Assembly (NCBI RefSeq): GCF_001613465.1
Contig: NZ_BDCK01000026.1
Coordinates: 1-64,000, forward strand
Direction: 5' to 3'
DNA: 64,000 nt
DNA from: Nocardia niwae NBRC 108934 = DSM 45340
Lineage (GTDB): Bacteria > Actinomycetota > Actinomycetes > Mycobacteriales > Mycobacteriaceae
Position 1 is the first letter of the stretch; each line of letters starts with the position of its first letter. Position numbers and translations under genes: made by a program. This document shows, piece by piece, positions 15,445 through 23,187 of this stretch. The notes beneath the pieces are model-generated. The model searched no databases, was not told the origin of the DNA, and was given only the letters and a program-made list of their open reading frames with translations.

Positions 15445-17088
15445 CTATTGCGGCTGCATCGCCCGACGGCCACGCGGCTGACCGATGTAGGTGGCCTCAC
15501 TGGGGATCGACACCAGCGTCAGGTCGACCTGCGCTGTCCCCGTACGCAGCACGACATGATTGCCGATCGCGCCCGGCTGGTGGATGGCAAGATCGGGACG
15601 GCTGGCGGGCCAGCCCATCGGGTCGCCCGTCACGTAGATGGTGGTGACGCCCGCGTGCGGAGCGGGTGCGAGCACGCCGTCCACCACCGTGGCGGTGAAA
15701 CCCGCGTCGGACTGGTGGGTTTCGACCGCGATGGTCAGCCGCTCGGGATTGCCGATCGTGGTGACCAGGTTCTCCCATGCCCGCGCCCGATCGGTGCGGA
15801 TGAGGATCCGTTCACCGACCGCGAGTGCGCGAAAGACCAACTGCTGCGCCAGATACAGCTCGCCCGCGACATACACCGTCGAAATGCCCGCGCCGACGAT
15901 GCGGACCGCCACGCCGTTGCCTTCGTCGTCCGATCCGATCAGCTGGCCGCAGCCGGAAGAGGGCAGATGCAGATCGTCCACGATGTCGATGAGGTGCTCG
16001 ATCATCGGGATCGTGTCGTCCACGCCGGGAACCGCGATGGGCAGGTGGGCCAGCAGACTGTCGCGGTGGCGTCCGTTCATCGAGATCATGCCTGGCAGTT
16101 CGGAGCGTTCCGGCAGCTCGCGTGCGGTCAGGCGCCAGGCGGCGCCGATGCTCACCGAGTCGGCCGAACTTCCGGGACGCAGCCGCACCGCCACCGTCGT
16201 GCCGCGCGAAGGCGCCACCCACAGCTGCGCGAGCAGGTCGGATTCGAGCCGCTTGGGATCCAGCGCGCTGCCGACGTTCACGCTGTTGCCGATTTCGGCG
16301 TAGCGCCAGCTGTGCTCGAGCGTGCGCGGGTCGTAGCCGCTGGTGATCTGCAGAACCGCCTGGCGGATCTCGGGCGCGGTCAGGATGCGGGCGTTGCAGT
16401 CCGCGTCCTCGAGCGTGCGCATGATCCGCTGGGTCGCGATGGTGACCGCGCGCGAGGCGCCTTCCGCTCCGCCGCCGCGCCGGGCCGCGGCCTCCGGGCA
16501 GGCCACCGCATCGAAGCTGATCGCCAGCCACACCGTGCGGTGGGCGGTGGCGGGCAGCGGGCCGAGCAACGATTCGTAGATCTTGCCCGCGGGTGTACCG
16601 GAGCGGCTGCGGTGCCCGTGGCTGATGATGTCGATGCCGCTGAGCAGGATGTCGTGCTGGTTCAGGCATTTCGCCAGCTCGGCCAGTGGAAGCAGGTGCG
16701 AGGCGTGCACCGTGGTGCGAGCGATCCTGGTGAGTCCACCGGGCGGGGGCAGCACCTCGACCACCGTCACCACGCGGCTGCCATCCCAGAACAGGCCGAG
16801 CGAACGTCCGTCCGTGCCGCGGAAATCGACGGTGTCACCGATCTCGTAGTCACGGTGGGTCAGGTAGCGCCACCACGTGGCGACCCAGTCCAGCAGGGTG
16901 CGTTTGGCGACGGGGATCAGCGGGATCAGTCCGACGACCACCGCGACGCCGAACGCGGCAGGACCCGGCAGGCCGGCGAACAGCGCGACAACTCCGGCTA
17001 GCAGCCCGATGACTTGCGCGATCAGCAGGTTCTGCATCGAGACGCGCCCGAAAAGCGGTCGTGGTGCCGCGCCTGCCGGTTCCGCCAT
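15445..17088 (-). CDS. eccE: Type VII secretion protein EccE
   Basis: A 547-residue membrane protein. Two hydrophobic segments lie at residues ~20-62 (IAQVIGLLAGVVALFAGLPG and FGVAVVVGLIPLIPVAKRTL), then a large soluble domain beginning DYEIGDTVDFRGTDGRSLGLFWDGSRVVTVVEV. This layout is that of EccE, the peripheral subunit of the ESX membrane complex. The ATG at 17088 follows GGGGGACGACG. It is transcribed away from eccB across 111 bases. The M. tuberculosis ESX-4 locus has no EccE, whereas fuller ESX-4 systems of other actinobacteria (for example M. abscessus) do, so this locus belongs to the fuller type. Confidence 0.88.
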   Translation of the reverse strand: MAEPAGAAPRPLFGRVSMQNLLIAQVIGLLAGVVALFAGLPGPAAFGVAVVVGLIPLIPVAKRTLLDWVATWWRYLTHRDYEIGDTVDFRGTDGRSLGLFWDGSRVVTVVEVLPPPGGLTRIARTTVHASHLLPLAELAKCLNQHDILLSGIDIISHGHRSRSGTPAGKIYESLLGPLPATAHRTVWLAISFDAVACPEAAARRGGGAEGASRAVTIATQRIMRTLEDADCNARILTAPEIRQAVLQITSGYDPRTLEHSWRYAEIGNSVNVGSALDPKRLESDLLAQLWVAPSRGTTVAVRLRPGSSADSVSIGAAWRLTARELPERSELPGMISMNGRHRDSLLAHLPIAVPGVDDTIPMIEHLIDIVDDLHLPSSGCGQLIGSDDEGNGVAVRIVGAGISTVYVAGELYLAQQLVFRALAVGERILIRTDRARAWENLVTTIGNPERLTIAVETHQSDAGFTATVVDGVLAPAPHAGVTTIYVTGDPMGWPASRPDLAIHQPGAIGNHVVLRTGTAQVDLTLVSIPSEATYIGQPRGRRAMQPQ

Positions 17089-17199
17089 CGTCGTCCCCCA
17101 AGTACCAATGTCGGCCGGTGCGCTGTGGCCGAGCTGAACAAACGTCCCCGGGAACTGTACTGTGTTCGGCGAACGTGAGCACTGTTCGGGGGAGGAATA

Positions 17200-18681
17200 A
17201 TGCCTTCAAAACCCACCACACGCTGGCAGGTGAGCGGCTACCGCTTTCTGGTCCGGCGGATGGAGCACGCCTTGGTGCGTCGGGACGTGCGAATGCTGCA
17301 CGATCCCATGCGTTCCCAGTCCCGCGCGTACGCGGCCGGCCTGATCCTGGCGTGCGTCGTGCTGGCCGGATGCGGCGTGCTCGCGTTGCTGCGTCCGCAG
17401 GGCAAGATCGGCGACGACAACAAGATCCTGATCGGCAAGGACTCCGGCGCCGTCTACGTGGTGATCGACGACGTGGTGCACCCGGCCCTCAACCTAGCCT
17501 CCGCCCGCCTGGCCGCGGGCGAGGCGGCCAAGCCCGCGACTGTGAAGGAGTCCGAGCTCGGAAAGAAGCCGCGCGGCCAATTGATCGGCATTCCAGGGGC
17601 TCCCGGCTCGCTGTCCTTCGACAAGGAGGGGAAGGGGCGGGCGTGGACGGTGTGTGACTCCCTACAGCTGGACGGCACCAACAAGGCAACCACCTCGGTG
17701 CTCATCGGCGACCTCGAACTCGGAGCCAAGGCTTCGGCGATGGAGTCGGGTAACGCCTTGCTCGTCAAGGGCAAGGACGCCACCTACCTCGTCTACGACA
17801 ACAAGCGCGCCCGCGTCGACATGAACAACAACGCCGTGACCGAGGCGCTGGGCATTCGCAACGTGGCCCCGCGGCCGATCAGCGAAGGCTTGCTCAACGC
17901 GATCCCCGAGGTACAGCGAATCGAGGTGCCGCACATCGACGATCGGGGCGCGCAGCCGAGATACGACATCGGTGATCATCGGATCGGCGAGGTGGTGCAA
18001 GATCCCGCGACGAAGCAGTACTTCGTGGTGCTGCAGGATGGCAGGCAGGAAATCTCGCAGCTGACCGCCAATATCATTCTCAACTCCGACCCGGCGGCGG
18101 GCCGCAATCCCACGATTATTCCGTTCGAGAAGAGCCAATCGCCTATATCGACGACACTGCCGGTGAAGGACTATCCGGGCACCGCGCCCTCGCTCGTGCA
18201 GATCAAGGATCGGCCGGTCAGCTGTCTGTCGTGGAAGCCGATCGCCGCCGCCGAGGGCGGCGGTGGCAATCATGCCGAACTTTCGATGATCACCGGCGTG
18301 GGTCTGCCGATGCGGGAAGACGCTCGGCTGGTGCCGCTGGCCCAAGCCGACGGTGACGGCCCCAACGTGGACTCGGTGTACTTCAAGCCCGGTTCCGGCG
18401 CATTCGTCCAGGGCACGGGAATCGAGCCGGACAGCCAGCGCAAGGACAGCATGTTCTACGTCGCCGATACCGGCGTCCGCTACGGCGTCAGAGACAACGA
18501 GGCCGCGAAGGCACTCGGCATGGACAAGGAATCGGGCGTGACGCCGGAACCCGCGCCGTGGCCGATCGTCGGCCTGCTCGCAAGCGGTCCCACCCTGAGT
18601 CGCGAGGCTGCCATGGTCGCCCACGACGGTGTCGCTCCGGACCCCGCCCCCGCCAAGCAACCGGTGGCCTCGGCGAAATAA
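17200..18681 (+). CDS. eccB: Type VII secretion protein EccB
   Basis: A 493-residue protein with the family start TTRWQVSGYRFLVRRMEHALVRRD near residue 6. A single membrane helix lies at ~46-66 (GLILACVVLAGCGVLALL), and a periplasmic R1-R4 repeat domain carries the segment AWTVCDSL (first core Cys) and VSCLSW (partner Cys). EccB forms part of the ESX core complex, with most of its mass in the periplasm. The start has GGGGGAGGAATA before ATG 17200. Upstream, GGAAC at 17151 and CGTG at 17174 faintly resemble an ECF sigma promoter, but this is weak. The tail (~450-493) is Pro/Ala-rich. Confidence 0.94.
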   Translation: MPSKPTTRWQVSGYRFLVRRMEHALVRRDVRMLHDPMRSQSRAYAAGLILACVVLAGCGVLALLRPQGKIGDDNKILIGKDSGAVYVVIDDVVHPALNLASARLAAGEAAKPATVKESELGKKPRGQLIGIPGAPGSLSFDKEGKGRAWTVCDSLQLDGTNKATTSVLIGDLELGAKASAMESGNALLVKGKDATYLVYDNKRARVDMNNNAVTEALGIRNVAPRPISEGLLNAIPEVQRIEVPHIDDRGAQPRYDIGDHRIGEVVQDPATKQYFVVLQDGRQEISQLTANIILNSDPAAGRNPTIIPFEKSQSPISTTLPVKDYPGTAPSLVQIKDRPVSCLSWKPIAAAEGGGGNHAELSMITGVGLPMREDARLVPLAQADGDGPNVDSVYFKPGSGAFVQGTGIEPDSQRKDSMFYVADTGVRYGVRDNEAAKALGMDKESGVTPEPAPWPIVGLLASGPTLSREAAMVAHDGVAPDPAPAKQPVASAK

Positions 18682-18990
18682 CCGGAGCACGGCTGAATTC
18701 CACGGCGCTTGGATGGACGCCTGTCGTCGCGAACAGCGCTGCTTGCCGTTCATCATGTGTCGCCGCGCGGCGGCGCTGACCTGGGGAAGCCGGTTACCCA
18801 AAATATTTCGGAGATCGAGGGAACCGATCTTCGATGGGGCGCGTCTATAGACAGTGACAGGCAAAGTCTGCATCAAAGGCATCTGAGGTTGAGGGTCGTC
18901 ATCCCTACCTCGGAGCCACATAACGTCCGGATTTTGCATCGCGCACCGAGCGCGATGTCGTTGTTGTACACAACCAGGAGGGGAAGTCAC
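18682..18990 (+). other. Non-coding stretch downstream of eccB
   Basis: No gene is supported. Base composition is visibly less GC-rich than the flanking core genes (for example CCCAAAATATTTCGG near 18797). A purine-rich ribosome site for the next gene lies at its right end (CAGGAGGGGAAG). Frames that stay open here have no codon bias. Confidence 0.5.
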
Positions 18991-19278
18991 GTGTCGTACA
19001 GTCGCCACGCCATCGCTGCAGCCGCGATTTTGCTTGCCGCCTTTGGTGCCGGTGCGGTCGGTACCGCGCCGGTAGCGGCGGCAGCATCCCCGGTTTCTGG
19101 CGTCGTCAAGGAAGCGCCGTCTCCGGCTCAGCTGTCTCCTGAAGAACAGGAGGCGGTCGATAACAAGAATGCGGGTCGTCCCTACGACCAGGCCGCGTAC
19201 AACCGTGCTATGCAGAAGATCAAGCAGGCGGAGAAATACAACGGGGATAGGAACAAGCAGAAGCGCAACCGCCGATAG
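18991..19278 (+). CDS. Small secreted protein with basic C-terminal tail
   Basis: A 95-residue protein starting at GTG 18991 with AGGAGGGG about nine bases upstream. Residues 1-33 are a clear signal peptide (SRHAIAAAAILLAAFGAGA, cleavage probably after AAAA or APVAAA). The mature part has LSPEEQEAVDNKNAGRPYD and ends in a highly basic segment (QKIKQAEKYNGDRNKQKRNRR). No cysteines are seen and no known fold was recognised. The layout of signal peptide, linker and small basic helical module recalls C-terminal toxin modules, but this is speculation. It starts a run of three small same-strand genes lodged between eccB and mycP. Confidence 0.78.
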   Translation: MSYSRHAIAAAAILLAAFGAGAVGTAPVAAAASPVSGVVKEAPSPAQLSPEEQEAVDNKNAGRPYDQAAYNRAMQKIKQAEKYNGDRNKQKRNRR

Positions 19279-19303
19279 GGTCTGAGATCTGAAGGAGAAA
19301 GCC

Positions 19304-19510
19304 ATGGCAGGCGATCAGTATCAAATAAATCACTTCTCGCAGTCGAACCCGGCCGGTCAAGGGCAGGGAGACGTGGTGAAACTGCTTCGAACGGTTGCGG
19401 ATTCCATCGCGCAACTCGGAGACGTCTCTATCCAGGACCTTGTCTTGCACAACGAGATCACGTCCGAGGGTGCGTGGCCGTCGATCACCGTCTATTACAG
19501 CGGCAAGTAG
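19304..19510 (+). CDS. Conserved small cytoplasmic protein (68 aa)
   Basis: A 68-residue protein beginning MAGDQYQINHFSQSNPAGQG, with GAAGGAGAAAGCC in front of ATG 19304. It has no signal peptide. QGDVVKLLRTVADSIAQLG looks like an amphipathic helix and the end (SIQDLVLHNEITSEGAWPSI, then TVYYSGK) like two beta strands. I recall similar short proteins (NPAGQGQGDV...VQDL...TVYY) in Streptomyces and mycobacteria, of unknown function. It starts 25 bases after the secreted protein gene, so the two are probably cotranscribed. An immunity or chaperone role for its neighbour is a guess. Confidence 0.8.
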   Translation: MAGDQYQINHFSQSNPAGQGQGDVVKLLRTVADSIAQLGDVSIQDLVLHNEITSEGAWPSITVYYSGK

Positions 19511-19682
19511 AAACCGGTGCGGCAGTGAATCGAGATCACAACAATCGTGAAAGCGTCGCTCCCGCAGCTTCTTTGATGGGGTGACGGAGCATCATCGGTG
19601 CTTTTCCGAATTCTGGTAGTTCGACTCGGATCGTCGAGCTCAGCGGTTTCATTGCCGGGCTGAGCAGAAGGTGAAGGAATAC

Positions 19683-19973
19683 ATGAAGTCTAGGCGTGTA
19701 GCCGTGTCGGCAATCTGTACGTTGGCGGTGATAAGTGCTGGCTGGACCGGAATGGCGGGTGTTGCCAAGGCGGAGCCTGTCACGGGCGACGGTATGAGCA
19801 AGTCGCACTGCGAACAGGTCAAGGATGAGCTGAGCTACAAGGATCCCGAGAATGAGGCCGAACGTCGGCGTAAGCGTGACGAGCCGACATCGACATCACC
19901 CTCGTGGGCGCCGTTCTATAGCTGCAAAAAAGGGCGGAACGGATATTATGTCGACAAAATCTATGTCGGCTGA
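19683..19973 (+). CDS. Small secreted two-cysteine protein
   Basis: A 96-residue protein. ATG 19683 has GAAGGA five to ten bases upstream; the in-frame GTG at 19671 overlaps that site and is less likely. The signal peptide is clear (SRRVAVSAICTLAVISAGW, cleavage near VAKA-EP at ~31). The mature protein has two cysteines (KSHCEQ and YSCKKG), a charged middle (ENEAERRRKRDEP), and ends GYYVDKIYVG. The 3' half is less GC-rich than neighbouring genes, which fits recent acquisition. No family was recognised. A strong terminator follows about 115 bases downstream. Confidence 0.75.
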   Translation: MKSRRVAVSAICTLAVISAGWTGMAGVAKAEPVTGDGMSKSHCEQVKDELSYKDPENEAERRRKRDEPTSTSPSWAPFYSCKKGRNGYYVDKIYVG

Positions 19974-20088
19974 GACGAGCTCGAGACACATTGTCTGCAA
20001 CCGAGATCCTAAGTAGAGAGATCCGCGACTGCGCTCCGTCGTTGGATGGTTCGTCTTGTGTTCGTTGTTCTTCGCTGAACTGAATAAA

Positions 20089-20116
20089 CTGTGGCCCGTC
20101 GAACGACGGGCCACAG
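20089..20116. terminator. Strong hairpin terminator between the small genes and mycP
   Basis: CTGTGGCCCGTCG (20089-20101) pairs with CGACGGGCCACAG (20104-20116), followed by TTGTTTCG. It lies between convergent genes and ends the small-gene run. Confidence 0.8.
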
Positions 20117-20147
20117 TTGTTTCGACGGTGTGATGGGGCAAACTATC

Positions 20148-21554
20148 TCAGTCGTCGCGGACACCGAGTCGGCGGCGGATCGGGAACGAGGCGAGCATGC
20201 CGAGGACTAGGAGTGCCGCGACGGTGCCGCTGCCGATCAGGGCCACGTTGCGGGCACGGTTATCGGGTGGCGGAGCTGGTGACGGCACCTGCAATTGGAC
20301 GCTTCGGGCTGCCGCGGGTCGTTTCGGCGGAAGTGTTTTCGGCACTTCGGCGGTCAGCGCGGCGATCGGATCGATCGCACCGTAACCGACATGAGGGTTC
20401 CAGCCTTCGCCCGGCGCATGGGCGGTCGCCTGGATACGTCTGATCACGTCCAGGGCTCTGAGTTCAGGAAAACGAGCGCGCACCAATGCGACCACTCCGG
20501 ATACATACGGTGCTGCGAAACTCGTTCCCTTGAGCGGTACGAGACTTTGGTTGACGTACTTGCCCGAGATGGTTCCGGTTCCGCGCGGATCCAGCGAGAC
20601 GACGTCCTCGCCCGGTGCCGCTACGCCGACCCAAGGTCCCGGCACGGTGAAACTTGATGGCGCTCCGTTCTGGTCGATGGAACCGACGGAGAGGACATAG
20701 TCGTCGTAACGCGCGGGCGTGACGTTGGTGGTCACGTTGTTCCACGGATCACCGGTCGGATTCAGCGGATCGATCCCTGGATTGCTCGCCTTGCAGTTGT
20801 CGTCGGTATTGCCCGCCGCGGCCACCACAACTGCGTCCATTTCGAGGGTGGCGTAGCGCACGGCGGCGCCGACCGCTCCGTCGCCGAAGTTGACGCCATT
20901 GGGCAAGCAGGAGACGAGCGAAATGTTGATGACCGACGCACGCCGGTCGGCGGCACGCCGGATCGCGGCGGCGAGTGCCTCGACCCTACCGTACCCTTTG
21001 GGAGGGTCTTCCGGCTTTCGATCCTGCCGGTTCGCGTAGTCGTACAGCGCGCTGGTCTGGCGAATCGATAGAATTCGCGCTTCGGGCGCCACACCCGAGA
21101 ATCCCTGTCCCGCCTGTGGCTTGGCGGCGATGATTCCGGCGACGACGGTGCCGTGCGCATCGCAGTCCTCGCTGACCCCGTCGCCGCCGTCGACCACGTA
21201 GTCGCCACCCGCCTCCAAGTCGGGAAGGCGAGGATGACGGGCAACGCCGGTATCGATCACCGCGACAAGTTGGCCCTCGCCACGGGAGAACTCCCATGCG
21301 TGTGGCAGGTCGAGGGAGCGCTGCGGAGCGGGAGGGGCGGGACCATCGCCGCCTTGCTGGGTCGAATAACAGGCCGTGTTGCCCGGGCGTTCGGTCTTGT
21401 CCGGTGGTCGAGCCGGATCACCCGGTGGCAATAGTCCGGGATCGACCGGCGGTGGCCGATCGGCGTAGGCGACGCCTTGGCTCGCACCCAGGCCGAACGA
21501 CACGCTCAGGGAAAGCACCGCTGCGGCCGCACCGGTGCGCAGTGCCCGGTTCAC
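20148..21554 (-). CDS. mycP: Type VII secretion-associated subtilisin-like protease, mycosin
   Basis: A 468-residue mycosin. The start is the GTG at 21554, overlapping the eccD stop by four bases. A signal peptide covers residues ~1-31. The catalytic residues are D101 (AVIDTGVARHP), H134 (CDAHGTVVAGII), N249 (AAAGNTDDNC) and S345 (GTSFAAPYVSG). A Pro-rich linker follows near 410-435, and a C-terminal membrane helix (LIGSGTVAALLVLGMLASF) ends in IRRRLGVRDD, anchoring the protease with its active site outside. Mycosins stabilise the ESX membrane complex and trim some substrates. The order eccB-mycP-eccD-eccC matches M. tuberculosis ESX-4. Confidence 0.95.
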   Translation of the reverse strand: MNRALRTGAAAAVLSLSVSFGLGASQGVAYADRPPPVDPGLLPPGDPARPPDKTERPGNTACYSTQQGGDGPAPPAPQRSLDLPHAWEFSRGEGQLVAVIDTGVARHPRLPDLEAGGDYVVDGGDGVSEDCDAHGTVVAGIIAAKPQAGQGFSGVAPEARILSIRQTSALYDYANRQDRKPEDPPKGYGRVEALAAAIRRAADRRASVINISLVSCLPNGVNFGDGAVGAAVRYATLEMDAVVVAAAGNTDDNCKASNPGIDPLNPTGDPWNNVTTNVTPARYDDYVLSVGSIDQNGAPSSFTVPGPWVGVAAPGEDVVSLDPRGTGTISGKYVNQSLVPLKGTSFAAPYVSGVVALVRARFPELRALDVIRRIQATAHAPGEGWNPHVGYGAIDPIAALTAEVPKTLPPKRPAAARSVQLQVPSPAPPPDNRARNVALIGSGTVAALLVLGMLASFPIRRRLGVRDD

Positions 21555-23017
21555 AGCCCGCGAACGAGGGCGTAGAGGTCCGCCACCCAGAAGACCAGCG
21601 GCAGTACCGCGGCGACGAACGTGTACTCGAGCAGTTCGACGCCGCGGCGCATCGGTGGGGTGGCCGACTGGTTCGGGATGATGATGCCGAGGATCAGCGC
21701 CGCGACCAGGCACACCATCGCCGCGCCGAAGACTGTCAGCGGCTGGTGCATCGCGAAACCGGCGCCCACCAGCATGATCAGTACGATGCCCGCGCCGCCC
21801 GCGATGAGCACGACGGCCTGCTCCGCGCCCGCGTAGGTGCGGCTGCGGAACATCAGCACCGCCGCGCAGACGAGGGCGAGCGCGATGCCGGGCCAGTACG
21901 GGTCGTCGGCGGCCGGATCGGTGGCGGCGAGCGCGCCCGCGGCGGTGACCAGCGTGGTCGCCGCGACCAGACCGGCGAGGTACATGCGGGCGCGTTCCGA
22001 CTTCACCCGCAGCACTTCCATGGTCGGCAGCGCGCGGTGATCGTCCGGGTCGTCCTCGGTGGGATCGATGGGGGTTCCCGGCGAAGGGACCGGCGGCAGC
22101 GGCAGTTTCGCCAGCAGCATGGACACCCGCGGTGCCAGGGACAGCCCGGCGAGGCCGAGCGCCGCCGCGCCCGCGCCGATGGCCCGTTCCGGTTGGTCGG
22201 TGAGCAGGCCGACCAGCGACGCGGGCACCGCGTACGTGGCGAGCGTGGCCACGCCGATGAACAACGCCAGGCCCACGCCGGTGACCCGCCAGGCCAGGAT
22301 CGCCGTCGCGCCCGCGAGGACCGAGCCGAGCAGCACGTGCGCCCAGCCGTAATCGTCCGGCACGTAGAGCATGCCGGCGCTGAACGCCGCGGGCAGCGCG
22401 CAGCCGCCGAGTACCAGTGCGGTGCCGGTGTCGCCGTACATCCTGCTCAGCACCATCGCGGATACGACCAGCAGGACCGCGACCACCAGCGCGATCGAAC
22501 CGCCCACCGCGACCGGCAGCGAGCCGGGCGACAGCAGCAGACCGAGGCAGCCGACGATCATGGTCAGCGCCGCGAGCACCGAGCCGGTGATCCGCGCGAC
22601 CCGCGGGGTCCAGCTGCGGTAGTGGTCGGTGTCGGCGATCGCGACGTTGTACATGATGTCGTCGAACAGCGGTGTCGGCGCGGTGTGCGAGGCGCTTTCC
22701 AGCATCAGCAGTTCACCGTCGCGGACGCCGTGCTCGCCGAGGCTGAGCGAATTGGAGAAGGGGGGATGACCGATCCGGGCCAGCACCCACTCCGCGGGTT
22801 CGTAACGCTCGCCCTCGTTGTCGAAGTCGTTGGTGCGGCTGTGCTGGGCGACCATGTCGACCACGCTCGGAATCACCAGCGCGACCGGCACGTCGACCGG
22901 GATGGCCATGTCGACCTGAGTGTGCTTGGCCAGAATCGTCACCCGCGCGAGGTCGGGTGCGCGGACGATTCCGCGCGAGGATTCTTCGTCGATGTGGTCA
23001 AGTCGCGCGTGCGTCAA
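21551..23017 (-). CDS. eccD: Type VII secretion integral membrane protein EccD
   Basis: A 488-residue protein. A cytoplasmic ubiquitin-like domain occupies residues ~20-105 (LARVTILAKHTQVDMAIPVD at its start), followed by about eleven hydrophobic helices from ~130 to 488, for example VLAALTMIVGCLGLLLS. EccD dimers form the membrane channel barrel in ESX complexes. The start is assigned to TTG 23017, preceded by GGGGGAAG. The frame is open further upstream but encodes no family sequence. It is divergent from eccC across 170 bases and its stop overlaps mycP. Confidence 0.92.
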   Translation of the reverse strand: MTHARLDHIDEESSRGIVRAPDLARVTILAKHTQVDMAIPVDVPVALVIPSVVDMVAQHSRTNDFDNEGERYEPAEWVLARIGHPPFSNSLSLGEHGVRDGELLMLESASHTAPTPLFDDIMYNVAIADTDHYRSWTPRVARITGSVLAALTMIVGCLGLLLSPGSLPVAVGGSIALVVAVLLVVSAMVLSRMYGDTGTALVLGGCALPAAFSAGMLYVPDDYGWAHVLLGSVLAGATAILAWRVTGVGLALFIGVATLATYAVPASLVGLLTDQPERAIGAGAAALGLAGLSLAPRVSMLLAKLPLPPVPSPGTPIDPTEDDPDDHRALPTMEVLRVKSERARMYLAGLVAATTLVTAAGALAATDPAADDPYWPGIALALVCAAVLMFRSRTYAGAEQAVVLIAGGAGIVLIMLVGAGFAMHQPLTVFGAAMVCLVAALILGIIIPNQSATPPMRRGVELLEYTFVAAVLPLVFWVADLYALVRGL

Positions 23018-23187
23018 GCTTCCCCCAACTCGGTCTTCTACCTCGTGATTCCACGGCGCAGCAGGCCGGGGGCGAGCTTGCGAACCCACGGTCCGGGCAG
23101 CAGAATGCTGGTCGAACTGTACGACATGTCGGTTGTGACCTCTACACTGAGGCCGGATCACAGCTGGCTGAAGGGGGAATCTCGTCG

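Noticed and set aside
18709..18990. Longer N-terminus for the secreted protein at 18991
   Set aside because: The signal peptide and ribosome site mark GTG 18991. The upstream residues show no bias and would bury the signal peptide.
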